Assembly: GCA_964521085.1 (NCBI GenBank)
Contig: CAZFPL010000007.1
Location: 1 to 64,000 of the forward strand
Direction of reading: 5' to 3'
DNA from: JAFGKK01 sp964521085
GTDB lineage: Bacteria; Chloroflexota; Anaerolineae; Anaerolineales; RBG-16-64-43
Length of the DNA stretch: 64,000 nucleotides
Shown here: positions 26,202 to 34,881 of the stretch, piece after piece
Layout: each line of letters starts with the position of its first letter
How positions within the stretch are numbered: the stretch's first letter is position 1
Notes under the pieces: model-generated
Seen by the model: only the letters and a program-made list of their open reading frames with translations
The model's database searches: none
What the model was told of the DNA's origin: nothing
Program-made: the position numbers and the translations under genes

Positions 26202-26270
26202 TCCCCCTCGAAGAAATTGACTTTTTATCCGTAGGTATCATATAATGATTTTGAAGGTTGTCAAGGGGGA
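26202..26270. promoter_or_regulatory. Inverted repeat spanning the divergent WXG promoter
   Basis: TCCCCCTCGA (26202-26211) and TCAAGGGGGA (26261-26270) match as an inverted repeat in 9 of 10 positions. The -35/-10 of the rightward gene lie between them. AAGGGGGA recurs at 26303-26310 as the ribosome site. The arms could be an operator or form a 5' hairpin. Confidence 0.45.
26217..26246 (+). promoter_or_regulatory. Strong sigma-70-type promoter of the helical WXG-like gene
   Basis: TTGACT (26217-26222), 18 bases, TATAAT (26241-26246), about 70 bases upstream of ATG 26317. It is the best promoter match seen in the window. Confidence 0.75.
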
Positions 26271-26316
26271 AACATCATCTCAAAAAAATTTTTAATTCAA
26301 TAAAGGGGGAGTGAAA

Positions 26317-27102
26317 ATGCCGCAAATGATTCTCGTCGATACGGAAGATCTGGACAAAAAAGCCAAGCGCCTGTTGGAACTCAGCAACATATTCAACGAT
26401 ATGGGCGACCGCCTGAACAAGATCTGCCTCGGCGTTCCCGCTTATGGAGGCCAATTGGCGGATCCTGCGAAGAACGCGGCTGCCCAGATTCTCTATGAGA
26501 CGGATGCGATGCAGGACGCGTTTCAAACGCTGGGCACCAACCTGCAACAAGTGGCGGATCAATTCGAAAAAACCGACTCTGGCAGCATCGAATATTGGAT
26601 AAAATATTATTCCGACAGTATTACCTGGTGGATCAACTTCTTTAAATATTTTTTTACCGGCAAGGGACCGTTGGAAGGGGATTTGACCCGTGGGTACCAT
26701 GATATGCTGGCTTATGAGGAGAACGGCACTGTTGTCACCATTTGGTATGCCGGGCAGCCTCTCAGTTTCGATTTGGCGGACCCAAGCCTGAGTCCGGAAG
26801 AACGGGAAGCCCTGCGGGCGAAACTGGAGCGCTACAAGCAATTGATGCAGGATTGTTATGCGCACTTGATGAACTATCTCGGCGGAGATGAAGCCCTATT
26901 CGGAATCGCTCTATCCCTATTAAGCACGGGAGTCAATTTGAAGGATCTCACGACCATGCTTGCAAAATTGGGATACACCACCGGGAAATATCTGGGAGAC
27001 GAGACGGAATTAAGGCTGGCGGAAGAAGCCTTCAACGAGGCAACGGCCATCTGGCAGGAGCTCAACTCTGGAGACATTCCCGGTAAGGTTCCCACACCAT
27101 AA
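26317..27102 (+). CDS. Large helical ESAT-6-like protein, possible secretion substrate
   Basis: 261 residues from ATG 26317, preceded by AGGGGGA (a GTG at 26311 is too close to it). The first ~100 residues look like an ESAT-6 type helical hairpin, with AYGGQLADPAKNAAAQ at the turn and no Trp. A hydrophobic/aromatic segment follows (YWIKYYSDSITWWINFF). Then come a short beta-like stretch and a helical C-terminal half. No signal peptide. The size and N-terminal helical hairpin fit a long WXG/LXG-type protein. No toxin domain can be recognised. It is followed by a membrane protein gene in the same direction. Confidence 0.65.
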   Translation: MPQMILVDTEDLDKKAKRLLELSNIFNDMGDRLNKICLGVPAYGGQLADPAKNAAAQILYETDAMQDAFQTLGTNLQQVADQFEKTDSGSIEYWIKYYSDSITWWINFFKYFFTGKGPLEGDLTRGYHDMLAYEENGTVVTIWYAGQPLSFDLADPSLSPEEREALRAKLERYKQLMQDCYAHLMNYLGGDEALFGIALSLLSTGVNLKDLTTMLAKLGYTTGKYLGDETELRLAEEAFNEATAIWQELNSGDIPGKVPTP

Positions 27103-27178
27103 GTGGAAATCCTGCAGGGCGAATCCCGGCCCGGGAAGAAAAACCGATCGGATGGGACAACCAAGGAAGGAGATTGAC

Positions 27179-27607
27179 ATGACGGACGAAAGTAACGCGG
27201 ATACCTCTCAACGCAACTTCAAGCTGGCGAAACATCTTGCCGCGGCGATCGTGACGGCAATACCGGTCCTGATTATCGTGTACATAACCGTGATTAACCC
27301 TGAATTTTACGCCCATTTGTTTTCCTCGGATCCCAAGGAGATGGGCTTTGCGACGGGAATCATTTTTATAATGCTATTGCTTCTCGGGCTGATTTACGGC
27401 TGTGTCATTCTGATCGCCAATACGATTATTGCGTTGGCGAAGGAACCGAAGAGCAGGGGAAAAAGCTTCTGGGGTTTGTTGAAAATTGCACTACTGGGTG
27501 TCGGGCTGTATTTTCTTCTACGCTTCGCACTTATTTGGGCTGTGATGGGACCCGCGGGAATGATCCTGTTTCAATCGCCGGTCGGCAGGATGTTCTTCGG
27601 CGGATAA
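27179..27607 (+). CDS. Small membrane protein of the WXG-like cluster
   Basis: 142 residues from ATG 27179 (AAGGAG upstream). Three clear transmembrane helices are predicted, near residues 20-40 (AAAIVTAIPVLIIVYITVI), 55-80 (GIIFIMLLLLGLIYGCVILI) and 100-125. Short polar ends. Unknown family. Its position 76 bases behind the helical protein suggests the two act together, perhaps as a membrane receptor, immunity-like partner or secretion component (inference). A G+C-rich hairpin with a T-run (27610-27634) follows. Confidence 0.7.
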   Translation: MTDESNADTSQRNFKLAKHLAAAIVTAIPVLIIVYITVINPEFYAHLFSSDPKEMGFATGIIFIMLLLLGLIYGCVILIANTIIALAKEPKSRGKSFWGLLKIALLGVGLYFLLRFALIWAVMGPAGMILFQSPVGRMFFGG

Positions 27608-27609
27608 TT

Positions 27610-27634
27610 CGCCGGCGGGGTCGGCGGCGTTTTT
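27610..27634 (+). terminator. Probable terminator of the helical-protein/membrane-protein pair
   Basis: CGCCG (27610-27614) with CGGCG (27625-27629), then TTTTT. A short but G+C-rich stem. Confidence 0.5.
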
Positions 27635-27678
27635 GTTAAGAAACGGTGGAGTCCGGCGGAATCGTATGAATAACGTGA

Positions 27679-30600
27679 TCAGCCCTTCCGCCCCTGCGCG
27701 GCGCGGTGCCGCGCGGTGACGGCTTCCAGCAGCTCGATCAACTCCTGCTTCCAGTTTTCCGTATCGCCTGGCATGGGTATGTACAAACGCCCTTTGCTGT
27801 ACCGCGCGCGCGGGTGAATCTCCACAGCGCGCGTTTCCTCGGAGAGGATGACTCCGACCATCAGCACGCCGCCTTCCATCGCGATGGCGTCCACGCCCGC
27901 CTGCTGGGCGAGGATCTTCACCCGCAATTGGTACAGCAGATTATCCGCAGCGGAAGGCAGCGGGCCGAACCGGTCTTCGAGCTCTTTGCGCAGCGCTGCA
28001 AGCTCGTCTTCGGATGCGAGCTCCGCCATACGCCGATACAGCCGCAGACGAAGATCCCGGTCGGGGACATATTCCTCCGGAAGCGCGGCCGCCAGCGGGA
28101 GATCGACGCTTGGGGGCAGGTTGTCCAGCTCCGGCATCCGCCCCTCGTGTTCCGCGCGCAGCCTGCGCACCGCCTGGGAAAGCAGGCGGGTATAAAGGTG
28201 GAACCCGATCGCCGCGATGTGGCCGCTTTGGCGCGTACCGAGGATCTCGCCCGCACCGCGGATCTCCAGGTCGCGCATGGCGATCGCATATCCTCCGCCC
28301 AACTCGGTCTGCTCGGCCAGCGCCTGCAGTCTCTCATAGGCTTCCGGGGTGGGGCGGTGCCGCCTATCGGTGAAAAAGTAAGCGTACGCGCGCACCGGCC
28401 CGCGCCCGACCCTCCCGCGCAATTGGTAAAGCTGCGCCAGGCCGAAGGTATCCGCCCGGTCCACAATCAGCGTGTTGGCGTTGGGGATGTCGAGCCCGGA
28501 TTCGATGATCGACGTGCATAACAGGACGTCCACTTCGTGGCGGACGAACGCATCCATCGTCTGTTCCAATTCGTGTTCTGGCATCTGCCCGTGCCCGATG
28601 CGGATGCGCGCCTCCGGGACGAGCGCGGCCAGCTTTTCCTTCACCGGCCGGATCGTTTCGACGCGGTTGTGGAGGTAGAACACCTGCCCGCCGCGTTCGA
28701 GTTCGCGCAGGATCGCCTGGCGGACTTGTTTTTCGTTGAACGGGCCGACCCGCGTGACAATCGGCATCCGCTCTTCGGGAGGCGTGTTGATTGTGGAAAT
28801 ATCCCGTACACCCGAAAGCGAAAGATAGAGAGTGCGCGGGATCGGTGTGGCGGTGAGGGTAAGCACGTCCACCTCGGTGCGCAACTTCTTAAGGTACTCC
28901 TTGTGGGCCACGCCGAAGCGCTGCTCCTCGTCGATCACCACCAGCCCCAGGTTGGGAAAGGCGACGTCCCGCTGCAGCAGGCGGTGGGTGCCGATGAGGA
29001 TATCCACCTTGCCCGCGCCCAGCTGCTCCAGGATCCGGTCCTGTTCGGCGGGCGTGCGGAAACGTGAAAGCATATCCACCCGCACCGGGAACGCCGCCAG
29101 CCGCTGCGAGAAAGTCTGATAATGCTGCTGGGCCAGGACCGTGGTGGGAACGAGTAGCGCCACCTGCACGCCGTCCATCACCGCCTTGAATGCGGCGCGC
29201 AGGGCAACTTCGGTCTTGCCGTATCCCACATCGCCGCAGATCAGGCGATCCATCGGACGTTTCCGCTGCATATCCTGTTTAACTTCCCCGATGGCGCGAA
29301 GTTGATCATCCGTTTCGATGTACGGGAACGAGCTCTCCAACTCGCGCTGCCAGGGAGTGTCCGGGGAAAAAGCCCGCCCCTGCGAGGTTTCCCGCCTTGC
29401 ATAGAGCGCCAGCATGTCGCGGGCAACGTCAAGCGCCGCGCGCCGCGCCCGCTCGCGGACGGCGGTCCATTCCTGAGACCCGAGCCGGGAGAGCGCGGGC
29501 GGCCGGTCATCACCGCCGATGTAGCGTGTCAGCCGGTCCGCCTGGTGAATCGGGACGTACACCTGACCGCCGTCCCCGAATTCCACCTGAAGGTATTCAC
29601 GCTCGAGGTCGTCCACCATGCGCCGCACCAGGCCGGTGAATAACCCGATACCAAACTCGATGTGGACCACGAAATCGCCGGGTTTCAGATCGGCATAAGC
29701 GGATTCCGGCGGAAGCGCCTTTGATGTGGGCCTGCGCCGCGGTTCGGGACGGATCCAGCCGAAGATTTCATTGTCGGTCAGCAGGTGCAATCTGCGGAAG
29801 GAAAATCCCTCCTGCAAGGACCCATGTACGAACATCACATCGGATTCCGCGGGGGGCGCGACAGGTGAATCCACGGGAACCGGAATGGGTCCGGAACCCG
29901 GACGTTGTTCATTCCAAACTTCGAGCAGCCGGTCCGCCTGGCGTGAGATCACGATCACACGGTGTTTTTCCTGCCGCAGGAGGTGCACTTGTTCCACGAA
30001 CGACTTCAACAATCCGCCGAAATGCGGGGCGGGGGAAAAGGATTCGCCCATCGGGACCGGCGTGCTTTCCTCCTCGCCCGTGCCCAGATGCAACGTGGTG
30101 CGGCTTTCGAGTGATTCGCGGACGTGGTCCCAGGTGAGATGCGCCGGTGGGTCATCCGCAGCCAAGACGCCGCTTTCCTCGGCTTCATGGCGCAGCAGGA
30201 GCGCGTGCTCCTCGAGATCGGCGACCGCATCGCCGAGTTCGTTCCATTCCTCGATCGCGACGATTCCGCCTTCGGGAAGATAATCCAACAGCCCGGCCGG
30301 CTTGTACGCCCATGGGATCCAGAACTCGAAGGGGAAATCCGCCCGCAGTTCATCGTCCGCCGGCAGCCTGCCGACGCGGGCAAGATCGCCGGCGATAAGC
30401 TCGCGGGCGGGCGTGACGACGATGGATTCCGCCGGAGAGGTGGTTCGCTGGGTGGAGGGATCGAACATCCGCAACGTTTCAATCTGGTCGCCGAAGAATT
30501 CGATTCGGGTTGGATTCTTTTCAGCCGGCGGCCAGATGTCGACGATACCGCCCCGCCGGCTGAATTGGCCGGGTTCGACGGTCAGGCTTTCCGGCCGGTA

Positions 30601-31128
30601 CCCGAGGTCGATCCAATCGCGGATCAGCTTTTCCGGCGGAGCGGAATCGCCTGCATGAAATGTCCGCAGAGCGGCATGAAATGTTTTCAGGGGGATGGTC
30701 GGCGTGATCAGCGCGCGGGCCGAGGCAATCACGATCAAGGGACGCCCGTGCCGGGTGCCTGCGAACGACGCGCTGAGGCCGGCAAGCGCGGTGATCCGTT
30801 CCCGCACGGTCCGCGGTCCCCAGGCGGATTGTTCATAGAAGACAGGCGTGGGTTCCGAGAAGATGATCGGCTCCACCTGAGGATCCCAGGCGGCGACCTC
30901 GTCGCGTAAAAGCAGCGCCCGTTCGGCGCGGGCGGTGAGCAGCACGATTGGAGCGGAAAGCCGGCGCCCGAGCATTGCCAGGAGCGGGGGGCGCGCGGCA
31001 CGCAGCAGGGAGAGTGCGATGGAATTCGAATCGGGGCGCGCGGATGCGGCTCCCGGCTTCAAACACGCAAGCAATTCCGGGAATCGGGGATCCTCCTGAA
31101 ACAGGGGCAGCAGCCGGGAAAGATCCAT
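27679..31128 (-). CDS. mfd: Transcription-repair coupling factor Mfd
   Basis: DNA translocase that clears stalled RNA polymerase and recruits UvrA. About 1149 residues from ATG 31128. An N-terminal UvrB-homology region (~1-340) precedes the RNA-polymerase-interaction domain (KPGDFVVHIEFGIGLFTGL, near 485). The helicase motor has CGDVGYGKTEVA (Walker A) and VVIDEEQRFGV (DEEQ box), motif VI QLRGRVGR, then the TRG motif and a C-terminal D7 domain. An in-frame ATG at 31179 would overlap pth by 44 bases, so 31128 is preferred. Downstream of pth in one operon. Confidence 0.95.
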   Translation of the reverse strand: MDLSRLLPLFQEDPRFPELLACLKPGAASARPDSNSIALSLLRAARPPLLAMLGRRLSAPIVLLTARAERALLLRDEVAAWDPQVEPIIFSEPTPVFYEQSAWGPRTVRERITALAGLSASFAGTRHGRPLIVIASARALITPTIPLKTFHAALRTFHAGDSAPPEKLIRDWIDLGYRPESLTVEPGQFSRRGGIVDIWPPAEKNPTRIEFFGDQIETLRMFDPSTQRTTSPAESIVVTPARELIAGDLARVGRLPADDELRADFPFEFWIPWAYKPAGLLDYLPEGGIVAIEEWNELGDAVADLEEHALLLRHEAEESGVLAADDPPAHLTWDHVRESLESRTTLHLGTGEEESTPVPMGESFSPAPHFGGLLKSFVEQVHLLRQEKHRVIVISRQADRLLEVWNEQRPGSGPIPVPVDSPVAPPAESDVMFVHGSLQEGFSFRRLHLLTDNEIFGWIRPEPRRRPTSKALPPESAYADLKPGDFVVHIEFGIGLFTGLVRRMVDDLEREYLQVEFGDGGQVYVPIHQADRLTRYIGGDDRPPALSRLGSQEWTAVRERARRAALDVARDMLALYARRETSQGRAFSPDTPWQRELESSFPYIETDDQLRAIGEVKQDMQRKRPMDRLICGDVGYGKTEVALRAAFKAVMDGVQVALLVPTTVLAQQHYQTFSQRLAAFPVRVDMLSRFRTPAEQDRILEQLGAGKVDILIGTHRLLQRDVAFPNLGLVVIDEEQRFGVAHKEYLKKLRTEVDVLTLTATPIPRTLYLSLSGVRDISTINTPPEERMPIVTRVGPFNEKQVRQAILRELERGGQVFYLHNRVETIRPVKEKLAALVPEARIRIGHGQMPEHELEQTMDAFVRHEVDVLLCTSIIESGLDIPNANTLIVDRADTFGLAQLYQLRGRVGRGPVRAYAYFFTDRRHRPTPEAYERLQALAEQTELGGGYAIAMRDLEIRGAGEILGTRQSGHIAAIGFHLYTRLLSQAVRRLRAEHEGRMPELDNLPPSVDLPLAAALPEEYVPDRDLRLRLYRRMAELASEDELAALRKELEDRFGPLPSAADNLLYQLRVKILAQQAGVDAIAMEGGVLMVGVILSEETRAVEIHPRARYSKGRLYIPMPGDTENWKQELIELLEAVTARHRAAQGRKG

Positions 31129-31135
31129 TCCGCTT

Positions 31136-31756
31136 TCAGGCCTTTTCGTCCGCTTGCGCATCCTCTCGGGAGGATGCATCCGCGGGCGGGGAATTGAAGC
31201 GGTTCATGGCGTCCGCAAGCCCGCTGTCGACGAACGTCAGAACAGCCTGAACCGCCTTGTCCACGACGACCGGGACGGATTCCTCTTCGAAGGATTCGAA
31301 AGTCCGCAGCACGTAATCCGCCGCATCCATTTTCCCCGGAGGCCGTCCCACCCCGAACCGAAGCCGGGGAACCTCTTTGGTGCCGAGTGAATCGAGGATG
31401 GATTGCATGCCGCGCTGTCCGGCCGAGCCGCCGGACGCGCGCAGCCGGATCGTCCCGAACGGCAGGTCGATATCGTCACAGCACACCAGGAGATCCGTCA
31501 GCGGGACTTTGTAAAACCGGACCAGGGCGCTGACGGATTGCCCGCTGAGATTCATGAACGTCTGCGGTTTTACAAGGACTAATTTAACGCCGGCCCGGGT
31601 TCCGGATGCGACGAAGGCGTGGTTCTGCTGGCGCGAGAACCGCACTCCGAGGGTTTGTGCCAAACGGTCGGCGATTCGAAACCCGATGCTATGGCGGGTC
31701 TCCGCGTATTCCCGGCCGGGGTTGCCCAGGCCGACGATGAGGAAAATGTCACTCAT
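31136..31756 (-). CDS. pth: Peptidyl-tRNA hydrolase
   Basis: Recycles tRNA from abortively released peptidyl-tRNA. 206 residues: GLGNPGREYAETRHSIGF at the N-terminus with the catalytic His, LVKPQTFMNLSG, CCDDIDLPFGTIRLRASGGSAGQRG, and LRFGVGRPPG, all conserved in Pth. The C-terminus has an Ala/Asp/Glu-rich extension. Start ATG 31756; the longer open frame upstream is only read-through of another gene's reverse complement. It overlaps the upstream membrane-protein gene by 8 bases and lies 7 bases before mfd. Confidence 0.95.
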   Translation of the reverse strand: MSDIFLIVGLGNPGREYAETRHSIGFRIADRLAQTLGVRFSRQQNHAFVASGTRAGVKLVLVKPQTFMNLSGQSVSALVRFYKVPLTDLLVCCDDIDLPFGTIRLRASGGSAGQRGMQSILDSLGTKEVPRLRFGVGRPPGKMDAADYVLRTFESFEEESVPVVVDKAVQAVLTFVDSGLADAMNRFNSPPADASSREDAQADEKA

Positions 31757-32402
31757 GCTTGCTCTCGCTCTTTCTGATTTGACGGACGAACCGGCGGTGT
31801 TTCCACCACAGCCACCGCGAACGCAGTCCGAAAAGCCCGAACCCAAGGACGGCCAAAATTGTTCCGGCCAGAAATGCGGTTCCCAACGAGGACGATGAAG
31901 AGGAGACGGCGGGGGATTCGGATTCCGCCATCGCAGTCGGGGCGGGAAACGCGGCCCTCCCCCGCGGATTAATTTGGGATGACACCTCCGCCGGGGTGAC
32001 AGCCTCGATCGATGGAACCAGAGCGGGGGAGGTGCTGTGCCGCACCCGGATTCCCCGGGTGACCGTCTCCCGGACCGAGCCGTCCGCAAAATAGGCGGCG
32101 ATGCGCAAGGCATAATCACCTTCGCTGATCCGCGAGGTGTCCCACTCCGCCAGCAACCCATCCTTCACCGGCTCGACTCCTTCGGCGATGAGGAACCATG
32201 TCCCGGTGGGATTGGGATCGTAGGCGAATTCCACGCGGTAGCGCATCATCCCGGGCGCGGCCGCCGCGCCCCGGATTTCCACACTCCCCGAAACCGTTTC
32301 GTTCGCCCTCGGCGAATCGATGCGCAGGAACTCGTCCGCCTGCATGGAAAAGGCGGAAACGGAGATCGAGAAAAAAACCAAGACCAGAGCCGGGAATCGC
32401 AT
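31749..32402 (-). CDS. Exported protein with Ig-like domain and C-terminal membrane anchor
   Basis: 217 residues. Signal peptide (1-20, FPALVLVFFSISVSAFS), then a ~100-residue Ig/fibronectin-like domain (FLRIDSPRANETVSGSVEIRG, YRVEFAYDPNPTGTWFLIAEG, EGDYALRIAAYFADGS). A Ser/Pro/Ala-rich linker leads to a transmembrane helix (~170-190) and a basic cytoplasmic tail. The protein would display its domain outside. No Shine-Dalgarno site is visible upstream of ATG 32402, so leaderless translation is possible. First gene of an operon with pth and mfd; the functional link is not obvious. Confidence 0.78.
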   Translation of the reverse strand: MRFPALVLVFFSISVSAFSMQADEFLRIDSPRANETVSGSVEIRGAAAAPGMMRYRVEFAYDPNPTGTWFLIAEGVEPVKDGLLAEWDTSRISEGDYALRIAAYFADGSVRETVTRGIRVRHSTSPALVPSIEAVTPAEVSSQINPRGRAAFPAPTAMAESESPAVSSSSSSLGTAFLAGTILAVLGFGLFGLRSRWLWWKHRRFVRQIRKSESKHE

Positions 32403-32476
32403 GACATGTTAGTTTAATACAAAGCGGAAGGGTAATCAAGAAACATTCCATGGAAGGTTGTATCATTGGGTCCACC

Positions 32477-33709
32477 ATGGCAGCCGATACCTATGGTCTG
32501 TACCTGCATATCCCCTTTTGCATCCGCCGATGCGCCTATTGTGATTTCTTTTCGACCGAGGGGATGCGGCGTATGCTCCCGCCCTACGTGCGGGCATTGA
32601 CTCGCGAGATCGAAATGGCCGGCGCGGCGGGAGAGAAGCCTCCCGCCGGAACGGTCTTCTTCGGCGGGGGAACGCCCTCGTTGCTTGCGTCCCGGCAGGC
32701 GGAGCTTGTGCTGGAAGAAATCAGGCGATCCTTTCGGCTGGCGCCGGAAGCCGAGATCACGCTGGAGGCAAATCCCGGGACGCTGGACCGCGATCGTCTG
32801 AAGGGATTCCGGACGGCAGGGATCAACCGCTTAAGTCTCGGTTTGCAGTCGGCGGATGATACCGAATTGACTCTGCTCGGGCGGATCCATTCCTTCGCGG
32901 ATGCGCAGCGGACCTATATGGATGCGCGCCGCGCCGGATGGGCGAATATCAACCTGGATCTGATTTACGGGCTGCCGGGGCAGAGCATCGCAACGTGGGA
33001 ACGGACACTCGACCGCGCGCTGGCCCTTTCGCCGGAGCATCTCTCGCTGTACGCGTTGACTCTCGAGCGGGGGACGAAACTCGCGCGCGCGGTCCGGTGC
33101 GGCGCGCTTCCCGCGCCGGATGATGACGCGGCGGCGGAAATGTACGAGCTGGCGGAGGAAAAACTCGCGGCGGCGGGATACCGTCACTATGAGATCTCGA
33201 ACTGGGCCAGGAACGGTTCAGCCGGCGCGGATGCCGGCCGGGAAGGGCCGCGCGATAATATCGAATCCATTTTTCCCGCGTACGCCTGCAAACACAATCT
33301 GCGGTATTGGCTAAATCTTCCCTATTTGGGATTCGGCGCCGGCGCGCACGGCTGCGCCGCGGGCAGGCGCTATGCCAACATTTACTCCATCGAGAAATAT
33401 ATCGAACGGATGGGCGCGGGACGCCCCCGCCGATTTCCCCTGACGCCTGCCGGCACGCGCAGCACTCTCCGTACGCGCGATGAGGAAATGCGCGAGACGA
33501 TGTGGCTCGGGCTGCGCCTGACGGAAGCCGGCGTCGACCGCGAAAACTACCAGCGCAGGTTCGGGGAGGATTACGGCGATCGCTTCCGGAAAGAAATCGA
33601 ATCGGCCGAGCAGGACGGATTATTGGAATGGACAGCTGGGGAGAAGGCTTTACGGTTAACGAGGCGAGGAAGGTTGTTAGGGAATCGCGTGTTTTTATTA
33701 TTTGTGTAA
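32477..33709 (+). CDS. hemW: HemW-like radical SAM protein (coproporphyrinogen III oxidase family)
   Basis: Radical SAM enzyme with CxxxCxxC at Cys15/19/22 (CIRRCAYC), TVFFGGGTPSLL as the SAM-binding glycine motif, and LTLEANPGTL. The HemW pattern of a radical SAM core plus C-terminal HemN-like domain is complete at 410 residues. HemW is a heme chaperone rather than an oxidase; the two cannot be separated confidently here. ATG 32477 is used because the family starts a few residues before this Cys cluster; ATG 32450 is an alternative without a ribosome site. Confidence 0.88.
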   Translation: MAADTYGLYLHIPFCIRRCAYCDFFSTEGMRRMLPPYVRALTREIEMAGAAGEKPPAGTVFFGGGTPSLLASRQAELVLEEIRRSFRLAPEAEITLEANPGTLDRDRLKGFRTAGINRLSLGLQSADDTELTLLGRIHSFADAQRTYMDARRAGWANINLDLIYGLPGQSIATWERTLDRALALSPEHLSLYALTLERGTKLARAVRCGALPAPDDDAAAEMYELAEEKLAAAGYRHYEISNWARNGSAGADAGREGPRDNIESIFPAYACKHNLRYWLNLPYLGFGAGAHGCAAGRRYANIYSIEKYIERMGAGRPRRFPLTPAGTRSTLRTRDEEMRETMWLGLRLTEAGVDRENYQRRFGEDYGDRFRKEIESAEQDGLLEWTAGEKALRLTRRGRLLGNRVFLLFV

Positions 33710-33753
33710 TGCTTCCAGGAAAAGGCGGGATTTTGCTGGAACGGATGGACTGG

Positions 33754-33778
33754 ATTCCCGCCATAAGCAGGCGGGAAT
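33754..33778. repeat. REP-like palindrome
   Basis: ATTCCCGCC and GGCGGGAAT form a 9-bp stem around ATAAGCA in the intergenic space after the hemW-like gene. The flanking TGGATTCCCG...GGAATGAC matches a type of dispersed extragenic palindrome common in environmental bacteria, and resembles the units near 51.3 kb. It may also terminate hemW transcription. Confidence 0.6.
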
Positions 33779-33876
33779 GACAACCATTGGAATCACATGT
33801 GGTATCCCACGATCGATCGCATATGGATTGTGATCATCATATGGAGAGTATCGGCGTATTCATAATTAGCGGAGAA

Positions 33877-34881
33877 TTACTTTCGACGGTCGAGCAGAGC
33901 TCGGGCGAGGGTCTCCAATTGCGGGCTGTATTCTCCTTGTGGTTGCGCCGCGCGCAGCGAGTCGAACGCTCGGTCAATCCATTGGCGTGAGAGGGACAGC
34001 GTGTGGTCTTTCGCGCCGCAACGTTCCAACTCGTCCAGCAGCGATGGGATGGACTCCGAGGTGATAGTCCCGCCAAGCAATGCGCGGAATTTTCCGGATT
34101 GCTCGAGCCCGAATAGGATCGGCAGGCTTTTCTTCCGGGCCAACAGGTCGCTGGCGTTCGGCTTACCGGTGAGGTTCGGATCCCCCCACACGCCGAGATA
34201 GTCGTCCTGGATTTGAAATGCCAGCCCCAGCGCGCGTCCGAATTCGGCGAACGACGCTTGCCTTTCCGGGGAAGCGTCCGCACTTACCGCTCCAAGGCGG
34301 CAGGCGGCCTCGACCAGCGCGGCGGTTTTCCCGTCGATCATTTCTTGATACTCCGCCAGGGTGATGCCCTGCGCGTCTTCATAAGTCAAATCCAGGTACT
34401 GGCCATAGGTCAATCGCAGGCAGGTGTCGGATAGGATTCGCAGCCACTCGGCGGCGTGGGTGGATTCCGCGCCCGACAGGGCGGCGAATGCCAGCGTGAA
34501 AATCGCGTCGCCGACGTTGATCGCCTGGGGGGATCCATGCCGTTTCCAAACCGTCGGCCGGCCGCGCCGGGTGGCGTCGCCGTCCTGGATGTCGTCATGG
34601 ATGAGGGAAAACGAATGGATCAGCTCGACCGCGCAGGCCGGAGGCAGGGCTGCACGCCAGTCGGCGCCGCTTCCCCCGCAGACAAGCAGGCAGAGCAGGG
34701 GGCGGATCCGTTTGCCGGTTGTTTCGGGACCGGCTCCTTCCCCCGTCCAACCCATCGCATAGGAAGCCATTTCCCACAGGCCGTTCTGGGAAGCCCGCAG
34801 CCGGTCAACGGAATGATGCAGCCCGGCATCGAGGTCGATAAGCATGGCGTCGGCTATGGCGGGCAAAGAAGGGGCGGTCAT
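33877..34881 (-). CDS. Polyprenyl (farnesyl/geranylgeranyl) diphosphate synthase
   Basis: Trans-prenyltransferase of 334 residues that chains IPP onto allylic diphosphates. The first Asp-rich motif is DDIQDGDATRRGRPTVW and the second is QIQDDYLGVWGD. Product length depends on residues before the first motif and cannot be fixed by inspection. The ATG overlaps the stop of fni (ATGA), so isomerase and synthase are co-translated. Supports synthesis of quinone side chains and undecaprenyl-type lipids. Confidence 0.92.
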   Translation of the reverse strand: MTAPSLPAIADAMLIDLDAGLHHSVDRLRASQNGLWEMASYAMGWTGEGAGPETTGKRIRPLLCLLVCGGSGADWRAALPPACAVELIHSFSLIHDDIQDGDATRRGRPTVWKRHGSPQAINVGDAIFTLAFAALSGAESTHAAEWLRILSDTCLRLTYGQYLDLTYEDAQGITLAEYQEMIDGKTAALVEAACRLGAVSADASPERQASFAEFGRALGLAFQIQDDYLGVWGDPNLTGKPNASDLLARKKSLPILFGLEQSGKFRALLGGTITSESIPSLLDELERCGAKDHTLSLSRQWIDRAFDSLRAAQPQGEYSPQLETLARALLDRRK

